Notes: generated by a model not told the origin, from the letters alone. Shown: positions 33,931 through 43,385, counted from the stretch's first letter. The stretch: 64,000 nt of DNA from HK1 sp965220535 (GCA_965220535.1 OZ244833.1:4044079-4108078); one strand, 5' to 3'. Numbers and translations are program-made.

Positions 33931-36007
33931 TACGCCCCTTCCCGATCCCGACGCCGACGCCCAGATCGTCTTCACCCCGTCGGGGCGTCGGGGGCGCTTT
34001 CCGATCGGCACCCCGGTGCTCGAGGCCGCGCGGGCCTTGGGGGTGGATCTGGATTCGGTCTGCGGGGGACGGGGGATTTGCGGTCGCTGCCAAGTGGTGC
34101 AAAGCGTCGGCGAGTTCACGAAGCACGGTCTTTCTTCCCGCCCCGAACACCTCTCCGCTTTCGGCCCCGTCGAAAAGCGCTATCACGAAAAACGCTCGCC
34201 GCTGAGCCCCGGTCGCCGCCTCGGCTGCTCCGCCAAGATCCAAGGCGACCTGGTCATCGATGTCCCTCCCGAGAGCCAAGTCCACCGGCAAGTGGTGCGC
34301 AAGCGTGCCGAAGTGCACGATATCCGCATCGATCCGGTGGTGCGCCTGCATTATGTGGAAGTCGCGCCCCCCGATATGCACGAACCCGCCGGAGATCTGC
34401 GGCGGGTCAAGGAAGCGCTGGCCGGCGACTGGGAACTTTACGATCTGCAATGCGGTATCGGCGTGCTCGAGGTTCTGCCCGCGGCGCTTCGAGAGGGGCA
34501 GTGGCGGGTCACGGTGGCGATACACGAGGGTCAAGAGATCATCGCGGTGTGGCCCGGCTATCGGGAGCGGCTTTTCGGGGCCGCGGTGGATATCGGATCG
34601 ACCACCATCGCGGCTCATCTATGCGACCTGGCCAGCGGCGAGGTCGTGGCATCGGTGGGCTCGATGAACCCCCAGATTCGCTTCGGCGAAGATCTGATGA
34701 GCCGGGTTTCCTACGTGATGATGCACCCCGGGGGCGAGCGGGAGATGACCGAGGTGGTGCGCCGAGCGGTCCGGGAACTGCTCTACGAGGCGGCGGCCGA
34801 AGCCGGGATCGACGCGCTCGATATCCTGGATATCGCCTGGGTCGGGAATCCGATCATGCACCACCTGATGCTCGGCCTGAATCCGGTGGAGTTGGGACAA
34901 GCCCCCTTCGCCTTGACCATCGACGAAGCCCTGTCCACGCCCGCGCGGGATCTCGATCTCGAACTGCATCCCGGGGCGCGGGTCTACGCGCTGCCTTGTA
35001 TCGCCGGGCATGTCGGGGCCGATACCGCCGGGGTGATCCTCTCCGAGGCCCCTCATCTGCAAGACGAGATCAACCTCGTGGTGGATGTGGGCACCAACGC
35101 CGAGATCGTCCTCGGCGATCGCGAACGCTTGGTCGCGGCTTCGAGCCCCACCGGCCCGGCCTTCGAGGGGGCGCAGATCAGTTGCGGTCAGCGCGCCGCC
35201 CCCGGAGCGATCGAGCGGGTGCGTATCGATCCCGAGACCTTGGAGCCCAAGTTCAAGGTGATCGGTTGCGAGGGCTGGTCGGACGAGGTCGATTTCGGCG
35301 CGGATGCCGCCGGGGGCGACGCGAAGAAAGGCGAAGCGCAAAGGGTCGACGTTACCGGTATCTGCGGCTCCGGTATCATCGAGGTCGTGGCCGAGATGTA
35401 TTTGGCGGAGATCGTCGACGAGGACGGAGTGATCCGATCCGAGGGGGCGAATCGAAGCGACCGCATCGTCGCCGACGGACGCACTTGGGCCTATATCCTG
35501 CACCGCGGCGATATCGAGGTGAGGATCACGCAAAACGATATCCGCGCCATCCAGCTCGCCAAGGCCGCTCTTTACGCCGGGGTGCGGCTGCTGATGGATC
35601 GCCTCGGAGTCGAGCGGATCGACCGCATTCGCTTGGCCGGTGCCTTCGGCAGTCATATCGATGTCAAATACGCGATCGTGCTCGGATTGGTGCCGGATTG
35701 CTCGATCGATCACGTGACCTCGGCGGGTAATGCCGCCGGCACCGGAGCCCGGGTCGCGCTGCTGGATCGAGGCTCCCGCCAGGCGATCGAGCGAGTGGTG
35801 CGTTTGATCGAGAAGGTCGAGACCGCCGTGGAGCCGAAATTCCAAGAGTATTTCGTGGAGGCGATGGCGATTCCTCATAAAACAGCGGATTACCCGGAGC
35901 TCTCCAAGGTCGTCGCCCTGCCGGTGCGAAAAAGGGCGCAAGAGGGGGCCAGCGAGGAAGGTTCGAGGGAGCGCCCTCGGCGGCGTCGGCAACGGCGGGC
36001 TCGCTGA
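33923..36007 (+). CDS. RACo-like corrinoid activation protein (2Fe-2S, ASKHA ATPase)
   Basis: A 694-residue protein of the RamA/RACo/DUF4445 kind that reductively reactivates oxidised Co(II) corrinoid proteins using ATP. The N-terminal plant-type ferredoxin domain has Cys47, Cys53 and Cys56 (CGGRGICGRC) with the fourth Cys in LGCSAKI near residue 102. A linker follows, then the ASKHA domain: AAVDIGSTTIAAHL, LVVDVGTNAEIVLG, VTGICGSGIIEVVAEM and RIRLAGAFGSHIDVKYA. GTG start at 33923, overlapping the upstream gene. The C-terminus ends in an Arg-rich tail. Its presence confirms that the neighbours work as a corrinoid methyl-transfer system. Confidence 0.94.
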   Translation: MPDTPLPDPDADAQIVFTPSGRRGRFPIGTPVLEAARALGVDLDSVCGGRGICGRCQVVQSVGEFTKHGLSSRPEHLSAFGPVEKRYHEKRSPLSPGRRLGCSAKIQGDLVIDVPPESQVHRQVVRKRAEVHDIRIDPVVRLHYVEVAPPDMHEPAGDLRRVKEALAGDWELYDLQCGIGVLEVLPAALREGQWRVTVAIHEGQEIIAVWPGYRERLFGAAVDIGSTTIAAHLCDLASGEVVASVGSMNPQIRFGEDLMSRVSYVMMHPGGEREMTEVVRRAVRELLYEAAAEAGIDALDILDIAWVGNPIMHHLMLGLNPVELGQAPFALTIDEALSTPARDLDLELHPGARVYALPCIAGHVGADTAGVILSEAPHLQDEINLVVDVGTNAEIVLGDRERLVAASSPTGPAFEGAQISCGQRAAPGAIERVRIDPETLEPKFKVIGCEGWSDEVDFGADAAGGDAKKGEAQRVDVTGICGSGIIEVVAEMYLAEIVDEDGVIRSEGANRSDRIVADGRTWAYILHRGDIEVRITQNDIRAIQLAKAALYAGVRLLMDRLGVERIDRIRLAGAFGSHIDVKYAIVLGLVPDCSIDHVTSAGNAAGTGARVALLDRGSRQAIERVVRLIEKVETAVEPKFQEYFVEAMAIPHKTADYPELSKVVALPVRKRAQEGASEEGSRERPRRRRQRRAR

Positions 36008-36211
36008 ACAAGGGCATCGCGCGCATCGCGCGAGCGACAATCTCGTTCGCGCATACTCTGTCTTGGTAATCTATACCGACGCTCGTTTCTTGCCTTGTCG
36101 ATATCGGCCCCGAAAGTTCCTCCGAGAAGCCCCTTCGGGAACCTCCACCGAGAATCCCTCACCGGATCGCGGCCGGATCGAGACCGGATCGAGGCCGACC
36201 AGGAGCCACCG

Positions 36212-37606
36212 ATGAACCTTCCCCCAAAGGCGGCGACCACGCTCGCCGACGAACTCGAATCCCTCCTTCCGGGCCGCTGCTCGACCGCTCTTTCCGTGCG
36301 TGAACAGCACGGTCGGGACGAGTCCTACCATGCCGTCGCCCCGCCGGATATCGTCGTTTTCCCCGAAAGTACCGAGGAAGTGCAGCAGGTGGTCATCTTG
36401 TGTCGTCGATACGGCTCGAAGGTGATCCCCTTCGGCACCGGCACCTCTCTCGAAGGGCATGTCCAAGCCCTTCAAGGCGGTGTTTGCATCGATCTTTCGC
36501 GGATGGATCAGGTGCTCGAGGTCAACGCCGACGATCTCGATTGTCTGGTGCAACCGGGGGTTACCCGCAAGCGACTCAATACCCATTTGCGCGATACCGG
36601 CCTGTTTTTTCCCATCGACCCCGGGGCCGACGCCTCCCTCGGCGGGATGACCGCGACCCGCGCTTCGGGTACCAATGCGGTGCGCTACGGAACCATGCGC
36701 GAGAACGTCTTGGGATTGACCGTGGTCCTCGCCGACGGGCGCGTCATCCAAACCGGGGGGCGGGCGAAAAAATCCGCCGCCGGATACGACCTCACGCGGC
36801 TTTTCGTGGGTTCGGAGGGCACGCTCGGGATCATCACCGGCATCCGCTTGCGTCTATACGGAACCCCGGAAGCGATCTCCTCCGCCGTTTGTCCCTTCGA
36901 TACCCTTGCTGGCGCGGTCGATACCGTGATCCAAGCCATCCAGTTCGGCATCCCCGTGGCCCGCATCGAGTTGCTCGACGAAGTGCAGATGGACGCCGTC
37001 AATCGCTATTCCGGCTATGACTATCCGGTATCCCCGACCCTCTTTTTCGAATTCCACGGCACCGAGGCCGGGGTGCGCGAGCAAGTCGAAGCGACCAAGG
37101 AACTCGCCGCGGAAAACGGGGGCGGGGAATTTCGCTGGGCCAATCTCCCCGAAGAGCGGGCGCGGCTGTGGCAGGCGCGCCATGACGCCTACTATGCGTC
37201 GCTGGCTCTGCGGCCGGGGTCGAAGGGCTGGGCCACGGATGTCTGCGTGCCGATATCGAGGCTCACCGAGTGCATCTTGGAAACCCGAGCCGATATCGAC
37301 GCCTCCGGTCTGATCGCCCCGATCGTCGGTCATGTCGGGGACGGCAACTTCCACCTCGCCTTCGTGCTGGATCCCGATGATTCGGAAGAACTCGCCCGCG
37401 CCCAATCTCTCAACGACCGCATGGTCGCCCGCGCCCAAGGGATGGGCGGCACATGCACCGGCGAGCACGGGGTCGGCTACGGCAAGATCGAATATATGGG
37501 CAAGGAGCACGGGCAAGAGGCTTTGGATGTCATGCACCTCATCAAGGACGCCCTCGACCCCGAGAATCTCATGAATCCGGGAAAGGTTCTGCCCGGCGAT
37601 CGTTGA
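36212..37606 (+). CDS. FAD-binding oxidase, D-lactate dehydrogenase (cytochrome)/GlcD type
   Basis: A 464-residue VAO-family flavoprotein; ATG 36212 has AGGAG at 36201-36205. FAD-binding domain (about 40-220): VIPFGTGTSLEGHVQAL, GVTRKRLNTHL, GGMTATRASGTNAVRYG, FVGSEGTLGIIT. C-terminal substrate domain: GHVGDGNFHLAFVLD and GEHGVGYGKIEYM with the His residues of the active site. The TSLEGH form is the one seen in cytochrome-type D-lactate dehydrogenases, but glycolate or another 2-hydroxy acid is possible. It lies downstream of the C1 genes with a 200-base gap; the link may be regulatory only. Its 3' end overlaps the convergent regulator gene by 38 bases. Confidence 0.9.
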   Translation: MNLPPKAATTLADELESLLPGRCSTALSVREQHGRDESYHAVAPPDIVVFPESTEEVQQVVILCRRYGSKVIPFGTGTSLEGHVQALQGGVCIDLSRMDQVLEVNADDLDCLVQPGVTRKRLNTHLRDTGLFFPIDPGADASLGGMTATRASGTNAVRYGTMRENVLGLTVVLADGRVIQTGGRAKKSAAGYDLTRLFVGSEGTLGIITGIRLRLYGTPEAISSAVCPFDTLAGAVDTVIQAIQFGIPVARIELLDEVQMDAVNRYSGYDYPVSPTLFFEFHGTEAGVREQVEATKELAAENGGGEFRWANLPEERARLWQARHDAYYASLALRPGSKGWATDVCVPISRLTECILETRADIDASGLIAPIVGHVGDGNFHLAFVLDPDDSEELARAQSLNDRMVARAQGMGGTCTGEHGVGYGKIEYMGKEHGQEALDVMHLIKDALDPENLMNPGKVLPGDR

Positions 37607-38687
37607 AGTCGGACCCCGTAGGCCTCGCATCGCCGCCGAGCGCATTTTCTGTTCGCTCGTCGTTTCTCTCGTCGCTCAGCCAAGCGATATTGGTCGGGGG
37701 CAGGCGCAAGCGGCGTTCGTCCTTCGGGGAAAGGCCGTAGACGCTGCGGTAGCACTTGCTGAAATGGGCGGGGGAGACGAAGCCGCAGGCCAAGGCGACA
37801 TGGGTGATCGGCATGGCCGTTTGCTGCAGGAGTTGGCGCGCGCGATCGAGCCGCAGTTCCAAGTAATAACGCCGCGGGACGCAGTGGATATGGCGCTGGA
37901 AGAGGCGCTCCAACTGGCGCCGGGAAAAACCGACATGCCTTGCCAGTTCGTCGAGGTTCATCGGCTCCATCAGATTCGCCTCCATCAGCGAAATCGCCTC
38001 GACCAACTTCGGCTGACTGGTTCCCAAGTGCGTCTTCAACGGGGTGCGTTGGCGATCGTTGCGGCGCCGGATTCGCTCGCAGATGAACTCCTCCGAAATC
38101 ATCGCCGCCAAGCGATGACCGTGGCGAGCCTCGAGAAGGTTCAGCATCATATCGAGCGGTGCCACCCCGCCGGAGCAGGTGTAGCGGTCGCGGTCGATCT
38201 CGAAGAGTTCGGAGGAAATGATCGCATGCGGGTATTCCTCGCGCAGGCTCGCGAGGTTTTCCCAATGGATGGTGCATCGATAGCCGCCGAGGAGCCCGGC
38301 GCGGGCCAAGAAAAGCGCCCCGGTGCAGATTCCCCCGAGCGCGATTTGTTGCCGGGCGAGCCTTTGCAGCCAAGCGATCAGCCGGGGGCTCGAGTGATCT
38401 TGAGCGCGCTCCCCGGCGCAGATCAAAACGAGGTCGGCGCGGACGACGGAATCGATACCCCCGTCCACCTCGACCGACAGCCCGTTGCTGCCGACCACCG
38501 CCTGCCCGCTGTCGCTGACGATGCGCCAGCGATAAAGAGGCTTGCGGCTCAAACGGTTGGCCATGCGCAGCGGTTCGAGCGCACAGCTGAAGGCGATCAG
38601 GGAATATTCGGGGATCAGGACGAAAACGACTTCCTGCGGACGACCTTCCCTGATATGGGCGATGGCGGGGGGAGCGTGCTCGATCAT
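37569..38687 (-). CDS. GlxA-family AraC transcriptional regulator
   Basis: A 372-residue regulator with an N-terminal DJ-1/PfpI-like domain (residues about 18-190: VVFVLIPEYSLIAFSCALEP, then GGICTGALFLARAGLL with the elbow Cys) and a C-terminal AraC double helix-turn-helix (about 240-335: LDELARHVGFSRRQLERLF and ITHVALACGFVSPAHFSKCY). This is the architecture of GbdR, CdhR and ArgR-type activators of betaine, carnitine and arginine catabolism. It is the natural candidate to control the sarcosine and corrinoid genes. About 40 residues at the C-terminus are non-conserved and lie antisense to the oxidase 3' end. Confidence 0.93.
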   Translation of the reverse strand: MIEHAPPAIAHIREGRPQEVVFVLIPEYSLIAFSCALEPLRMANRLSRKPLYRWRIVSDSGQAVVGSNGLSVEVDGGIDSVVRADLVLICAGERAQDHSSPRLIAWLQRLARQQIALGGICTGALFLARAGLLGGYRCTIHWENLASLREEYPHAIISSELFEIDRDRYTCSGGVAPLDMMLNLLEARHGHRLAAMISEEFICERIRRRNDRQRTPLKTHLGTSQPKLVEAISLMEANLMEPMNLDELARHVGFSRRQLERLFQRHIHCVPRRYYLELRLDRARQLLQQTAMPITHVALACGFVSPAHFSKCYRSVYGLSPKDERRLRLPPTNIAWLSDERNDERTENALGGDARPTGSDFNDRRAEPFPDS

Positions 38688-38840
38688 CGGCTTGACCCAT
38701 TCACTGGCGGGGCGACCTTTCAGACAACGAACGCGGTCGGGGTAGGTGTTCGGTGAGTCAAGGGAATCGATAGCCCCTCATCCGTCGAAGCGTGCAAGAA
38801 GCGTGCAAAATGTACTCTGTCACCAAGGAGAGTCAATCCC

Positions 38841-39164
38841 GTGAACGACGATAACGCAAACGATGGTACGAAGGGACCGAAGGCTTATTTCATCGCCGAG
38901 GTGGAAGTGCACGATCCGGCCCTTTTCGAAGAGTACCGCAAGCAGGTCCCGGCGTGCATCGAGGCCTTCGGGGGTCGTTATATCGTCCGGGGCGGGGCGG
39001 CCGAAAGAAGAGAGGGCGATTGGCAGCCCAAGCGTATCGTCGTCGTCGAGTTTCCGAATATCGAGATCGCCCGCAGGTGGCACGATTCCGACGCCTACGC
39101 CCCGATCCGGAAAATGCGCGAGGCGGCGGCCACCACCTCGTCGATCTTGGTCGAAGGGATCTAG
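38841..39164 (+). CDS. DUF1330 family protein
   Basis: A 107-residue dimeric alpha/beta-barrel type protein. GTG 38841 follows AAGGAG at 38825-38830. Features: AYFIAEVEVHDPALFEEYRKQ, RYIVRGG, and RIVVVEFPNIEIARRWHDS with Y-x-P-I-R-K, the normal DUF1330 pattern. Function is not established for the family. It is divergent from the GlxA-type regulator and followed by the small C1-cluster protein, so it may belong to that regulon. Confidence 0.88.
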   Translation: MNDDNANDGTKGPKAYFIAEVEVHDPALFEEYRKQVPACIEAFGGRYIVRGGAAERREGDWQPKRIVVVEFPNIEIARRWHDSDAYAPIRKMREAAATTSSILVEGI

Positions 39165-39265
39165 GGATATAAAGCATCGGCTCTTTCGGCAGCGGCGGTG
39201 TTTTCGTATCGCCTTTTCGCGCCGCCCCCTTTGAAATCAACCAAAGCCTTGCAGAGGTCCAAATC

Positions 39266-39487
39266 GTGAAGAAATACGGAATCCGCATCACGCTCCCGCC
39301 CGGGGATGTCATGTCCGCCCCCCATCTCCTCGGGCCGAATTTCGAGGCCTTTCGCTGGTACGAATCGCGCATCGAGCGAGACGAAGCCTACCGCTCGATG
39401 CAAAACCCTCCCGACTACTACCGCCTCGGCGATAGCCCGACCCAGGTGCTGGCGAAGATCGACCCCGAACCTTTGTCCGCCGCTTAG
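39266..39487 (+). CDS. Small 'virulence factor' family protein of C1 clusters (73 aa)
   Basis: Starts at GTG 39266 with GAGG at 39254-39257. The sequence KKYGIRITLPPGDVMSAPHL, then FEAFRWYESRIERDEAYRSM and YYRLGDSPTQVL, matches the short family annotated as 'virulence factor', which in alphaproteobacteria usually accompanies metF, corrinoid and RACo-like genes. The name is historical; a virulence role is not supported. Its position here agrees with a role in corrinoid/THF methyl metabolism (inference from gene neighbourhood). Confidence 0.75.
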   Translation: MKKYGIRITLPPGDVMSAPHLLGPNFEAFRWYESRIERDEAYRSMQNPPDYYRLGDSPTQVLAKIDPEPLSAA

Positions 39488-39631
39488 GGCCTGACGAGGA
39501 TTTCCTCGATCGATCGCTTCCGGCGGCAAGAGGGAGCATCGAATCCGCCCGAAAAGCCCGGTTCTCGTCGGGGTGCAGGTCTGTCGCTTCGCAGGAGAGA
39601 TCATATTCAGCCCTTGCCGGGAGATCGGACT

Positions 39632-39955
39632 ATGTACATCGTCACAACCAACGCCCCAGGTGATGGGCGCACGCTATATGTCGAAAGACTCGCCTCCGGC
39701 AAGCTGCGCCGCATCAGCGACCCTACCCAGGCTACCCTCTTCACAGACAAGGAAATCGATAACGTGCTGAAGACATTGCATAGGATCACATCAGGACAGG
39801 AATTTCATAAGGAGGAATGCCACAGGCCACCCAACACCGAAATGGACAGCCATGGCCATGATCATGACTATATAGCCGATAGCGATGACTATATCGATAA
39901 TAACGATTTGCGCGAGTGGATAGACTATGCGCAAAGCAGGAGATGGGGCTACTGA
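39632..39955 (+). CDS. Hypothetical protein with acidic/His tail (107 aa)
   Basis: ATG 39632 with GGGAG eight bases upstream. The N-terminal half (MYIVTTNAPGDGRTLYVERL, then RRISDPTQATLFTDKEID) looks like a small beta-rich domain. The C-terminal half is His/Asp-rich (HGHDHDYIADSDDYIDNND) and could bind metal. Not recognised. It marks the beginning of an AT-richer accessory stretch that contains the nuclease-methylase gene. Confidence 0.55.
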   Translation: MYIVTTNAPGDGRTLYVERLASGKLRRISDPTQATLFTDKEIDNVLKTLHRITSGQEFHKEECHRPPNTEMDSHGHDHDYIADSDDYIDNNDLREWIDYAQSRRWGY

Positions 39956-40175
39956 ACGGGCAGCCCGGGACTGCCTCGCTGATATGGTCGCGAAGAGATC
40001 AAAGCCCCTAAAGCCCTTGGGGACTATCGAGTACGAAGATCGTATCAAGCGATACCGACCTGCATAGCGACTCACCTGTATCATTTAACCACCATCGACG
40101 AGTGATCCCCATGCCCACGATACCCAGTACCCCGCCTAGGCTCGCCTGCGATGCCTGTGTTATAGGAGAGGAAAA

Positions 40176-42857
40176 ATGCCCGGCCGAAAAATAGAGATCG
40201 TTTTCAATGAGCGATTGAAAGAAGCGCTCGAAGCCCGCAACCCGAATTGGGCCGGACGGATCGTTGCCGAAGAAACGCAAGTTCTTGCCGAAAGCGCAAG
40301 TGCGCGCCCCGATATCGTTGTGAATATCCCGAGCGGCATCCCCGTGGTTGTCGAAACGGAATTCGATCCCGCTCCTACGGTCGAAGACGATGCTTTCAAC
40401 AGGATCGGAAACACCCTCGAACAAGACGGAAGGACTATCGAACAATCGGTCGCTTTGCGCGTCCCTGAAAACATCAGAAAAGCGGGGGATATGCGGCAAG
40501 CGATCGAGAATGCGTCTTTCCGCTTATGCGTATGGTCCGCGAATGCCGAGAGATGGCCGGATAAAGATTGGTGGCTGGTCGATATCGACGACTTGGCGAG
40601 CACCATCGAGCTCGTGTCCTTGTCCGAAAGCCAACTACGAGAAGGCGAGGGTATCTTGAGCCGGGGGATCGAGCAGGCGGCGCGGATTTTGGAGGACAAA
40701 GGGCGAACGGCACCGCAAGTGCTCGCCGACATATCAGCGGAGTTGCACCAAAAAGACGGAGAGCAGACCCGGGGGATGGCAATGTCGATCATTGCCAACG
40801 CTCTTTTTTTCCATACGAAAATAGCGGGGGTGCACGGGGTCGAGACGTTGGACCAGCATAGAAACAGCAATGACAATTTATCGAAGAGTAAAATATTGAG
40901 CACGTGGTCTCATATTTACCGAAACATCAACTACATTCCGATATTCAAAACCGCATCGTCGCTGCTCAAACCGATCCCTAACGGCACCGCGCAAAGGATT
41001 CTGAATCGTCTTGCCGACGTTGCCGGAGAGTTGGACGATTTGGGCGCCACCACGCAGCACGATCTACACGGACGGTTGTTTCAACGCCTGATCACCGATC
41101 GAAAGTTCTTGGCATCGTTCTACACGCTACCGGAATCGGCTCGCCTGCTTGCGGAAATCGCAGTCGGTCGTATCGAGGTGGATTGGTCGAACGCCGATGC
41201 GATCGGCCGATTGAGAATCGGGGATTTCGCTTGCGGAACCGGGGCTCTTTTGAACGCCGCTTATACCTCGGTCGCATCGTCCCATCGACGCCAAGGAGGC
41301 GATGACAAGGCGTTGCATACAAAGATGATGGAGAACGTTCTCGTCGGCGGCGATATTTTACCGGCCGCGACTCATCTCACCGCTTCCGTTCTTTCGAGCG
41401 TGCAGCCGGAGATCCCTTTCGACAGCACATCCATCGTTACCTTCGAATACGGAGAGCCTCCTGCGGATTCCGGACGAGATGTGGCGATCGGCGCGCTCGA
41501 TTTGATAGAAGACCAAGGCGCGCGAGACCTGTTCGGAACCGGACAAGATCGCGTTCGCGGAAGCGAACAAGGCGCCGGGGCTGAAACCCTGGACATCCCG
41601 CACGGAAGTTTCGATCTTGTCATCATGAACCCTCCCTTTACCCGCCCGACGAACCACGAAGGAAAGCACGGCGATATTCCGATCCCCTCGTTCGCCGGAC
41701 TCGACACGGAAGTAGAAGAGCAGCGCAAGATGTCGGAAAAACTCCGCAAAATCGGCGGCAAAGGGATGGTCGGGGACGGGAGAGCGGGACTTGCATCCAA
41801 TTTCATCGATATAGCGCACGCGAAGATCAAACCCGGAGGCGTCATTGCCTTCGTTCTCCCTGCAGTCTTTGTATCGGGAGGGGGTTGGAAAAAGGCTCGA
41901 GATTTTCTTGCTAAATACTATAAAGACGTCATCGTTGTCGGTATCTCCACTCACGGGAGTACAACGACAGCTTTTTCGTCTGATACGGAGATGGCTGAAA
42001 TCTTGCTCGTTGCAACCCGTAAAAAAGAAAATACCCCGGGCACCGATACCACCTTCGTCAATATCGAGCGTCGTCCGCAGTCCGTGCTGGAATCGGTCGT
42101 GATGGCCCGCTCGATAGGAAGGATCCCATCCGACAAGAACGAAGGAAAGGTACCCGGTGGTTCATATATCAAAGGAGACCTTAAACAAGGAGGCTTTGCC
42201 GGGGTCGCCAATGACAGTGTTGCAAAAACGGCAGCAGGGATATATCGTGGAACGTTGTCTTTGCCTCGGTTGTTGGATGAGTTCGACATTCCGATCGTGG
42301 ACTTAGGCTCTTTGGGCCAACGAGGACCCGTTGACCGAGAAATTTCCGGCAAAAACAAGTATACGGGAAAGGTCTTAGGACCCTTCGATATCGATTCGCT
42401 CGATCCCGAGAGGACTCCGACCTATCCGACACTATGGTCGCATGACGCAAAAAGAGAAAGGCAGTTGATCGTGCTTCCGGATTCACAGGGAAGGATTCGG
42501 CCGGGATATAAAGAGAAAGCGGCGAAGATATGGGGTACGGCATCTTGTTTACATTTCAATCGTGACTTTCGGATCAATTCTCAACCCTTGGGGAGTTGTT
42601 TGACACCGGTAGAAACAATAGGGGGGCGTGCTTGGCCGAGTTTTATCTGCGAAGACAAGAGGTGGGAGATCCCGCTTGTTTTGTGGATGAACACAATCCT
42701 CGGCTTGATCTCTTTTTGGTGGAAAGGGACTCGTCAGCAGCAGGGCAGATCTAGTATTACGGTTTCTCGCCTTCCTTCCTTGGCTGTCTTGGATGTACGA
42801 AAACTGTCAGAAACGGGGGGGGGGGGGGGTAGAAATGGCGAACAGGATTTTCGATGA
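40176..42857 (+). CDS. Type IIG-like nuclease/adenine methyltransferase, C-terminus lost by frameshift
   Basis: 893 residues as read. ATG 40176 follows AGGAGAGGA. Residues 1-100 resemble a PD-(D/E)xK nuclease: PD at 45-46 (RPDIVVN) and VVVETE at 57-62, so an E-x-E form. The N6-adenine methylase core has DFACGTGALLNAAY (motif I, Asp350) and IMNPPFTRP (motif IV, Asn485), the gamma-class order, then a variable region with possible target recognition. At 42815-42829 a run of 15 G shifts the frame, and translation ends 10 codons later at 42857. With 14 G the frame would continue to 43050 and add a conserved-looking tail. Possibly phase-variable; a sequencing error in the run cannot be excluded. 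Confidence 0.85.
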   Translation: MPGRKIEIVFNERLKEALEARNPNWAGRIVAEETQVLAESASARPDIVVNIPSGIPVVVETEFDPAPTVEDDAFNRIGNTLEQDGRTIEQSVALRVPENIRKAGDMRQAIENASFRLCVWSANAERWPDKDWWLVDIDDLASTIELVSLSESQLREGEGILSRGIEQAARILEDKGRTAPQVLADISAELHQKDGEQTRGMAMSIIANALFFHTKIAGVHGVETLDQHRNSNDNLSKSKILSTWSHIYRNINYIPIFKTASSLLKPIPNGTAQRILNRLADVAGELDDLGATTQHDLHGRLFQRLITDRKFLASFYTLPESARLLAEIAVGRIEVDWSNADAIGRLRIGDFACGTGALLNAAYTSVASSHRRQGGDDKALHTKMMENVLVGGDILPAATHLTASVLSSVQPEIPFDSTSIVTFEYGEPPADSGRDVAIGALDLIEDQGARDLFGTGQDRVRGSEQGAGAETLDIPHGSFDLVIMNPPFTRPTNHEGKHGDIPIPSFAGLDTEVEEQRKMSEKLRKIGGKGMVGDGRAGLASNFIDIAHAKIKPGGVIAFVLPAVFVSGGGWKKARDFLAKYYKDVIVVGISTHGSTTTAFSSDTEMAEILLVATRKKENTPGTDTTFVNIERRPQSVLESVVMARSIGRIPSDKNEGKVPGGSYIKGDLKQGGFAGVANDSVAKTAAGIYRGTLSLPRLLDEFDIPIVDLGSLGQRGPVDREISGKNKYTGKVLGPFDIDSLDPERTPTYPTLWSHDAKRERQLIVLPDSQGRIRPGYKEKAAKIWGTASCLHFNRDFRINSQPLGSCLTPVETIGGRAWPSFICEDKRWEIPLVLWMNTILGLISFWWKGTRQQQGRSSITVSRLPSLAVLDVRKLSETGGGGGRNGEQDFR
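42815..42829 (+). repeat. Homopolymer run of 15 G in the methylase gene
   Basis: Fifteen consecutive G. Loss of one G (or gain of two) would join the methylase frame to the downstream frame. Such runs change length by slipped-strand mispairing and act as on/off switches in many restriction-modification genes. Confidence 0.95.
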
Positions 42858-43050
42858 TTTCAAAGACAAATCCTTCCAACCCGCCAACCAAGCCTACGAA
42901 GACGATAACCGAAAAGCCCTCGACGAAGCCGTGCTCATCGATTTGTTGGGCCTGCCTCGAAGAATCATCGAACCGTTGAATCTTTTACGTCGGCAATGGT
43001 GCGAAGAGCCTTCCGTGCACGGCGGAAAAAGCACTCGGCCTAAAGGCTAA
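42830..43050 (+). pseudogene. Out-of-frame 3' end of the nuclease-methylase gene
   Basis: Beyond the G run, frame 1 encodes RIFDDFKDKSFQPANQAYED, then LDEAVLIDLLGLP and LNLLRRQWCEEPSVHGGK. This reads as the ordinary end of a methylase: an acidic helix followed by a Leu-rich helix and an E-P-S-x-H-G-G end. There is no independent start with a good ribosome binding site, apart from ATG 42835. It is therefore the separated tail of the gene at 40176. Confidence 0.75.
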
Positions 43051-43168
43051 GCAAGGGCAACTCCGATGCAAAGGTTGTTTCGATACCCCGTTCTTCCTAT
43101 CGAGCCGGGTGCTTTCAAAGGCTTTTCTTCTTCGGTCGCCGGCCGCCGCTTGTTTCGATGATCGCTCG

Positions 43169-43385
43169 CTACTCGCCCGCCTTTGACAACCCCCGGAGAT
43201 CGCCGGGCGTGTTGTCCTTGCGATCGATCACATCGATGTCGGTGGCACCGGCGGCAACCGATTTCACGATCTCGTCGACATCGTCTCTCGCAACAGTATC
43301 GTTCAGCAAATCGTAGGCTTGTACTCCTACAGCGAGACCGGCGCGAAGAATGCGCCGGCGAGGCACTGCAATAGCAGGTCATCAT
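43169..43385 (-). pseudogene. Hydrophobic-leader ankyrin gene, decayed copy
   Basis: Paralogue of 7320-7587. ATG 43385 overlaps the helical-protein pseudogene. The leader (a diverged LAGAFFAPVSL in one frame) closes at a stop; one frame over runs VGVQAYDLLNDTVARDDVDE and SVAAGATDIDVIDRKDNTP, a single ankyrin-like repeat that ends soon after. DNA alignment with 7320-7587 shows an indel at the leader/ankyrin junction. A GTG at 43366 could start the ankyrin frame alone. Confidence 0.65.
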
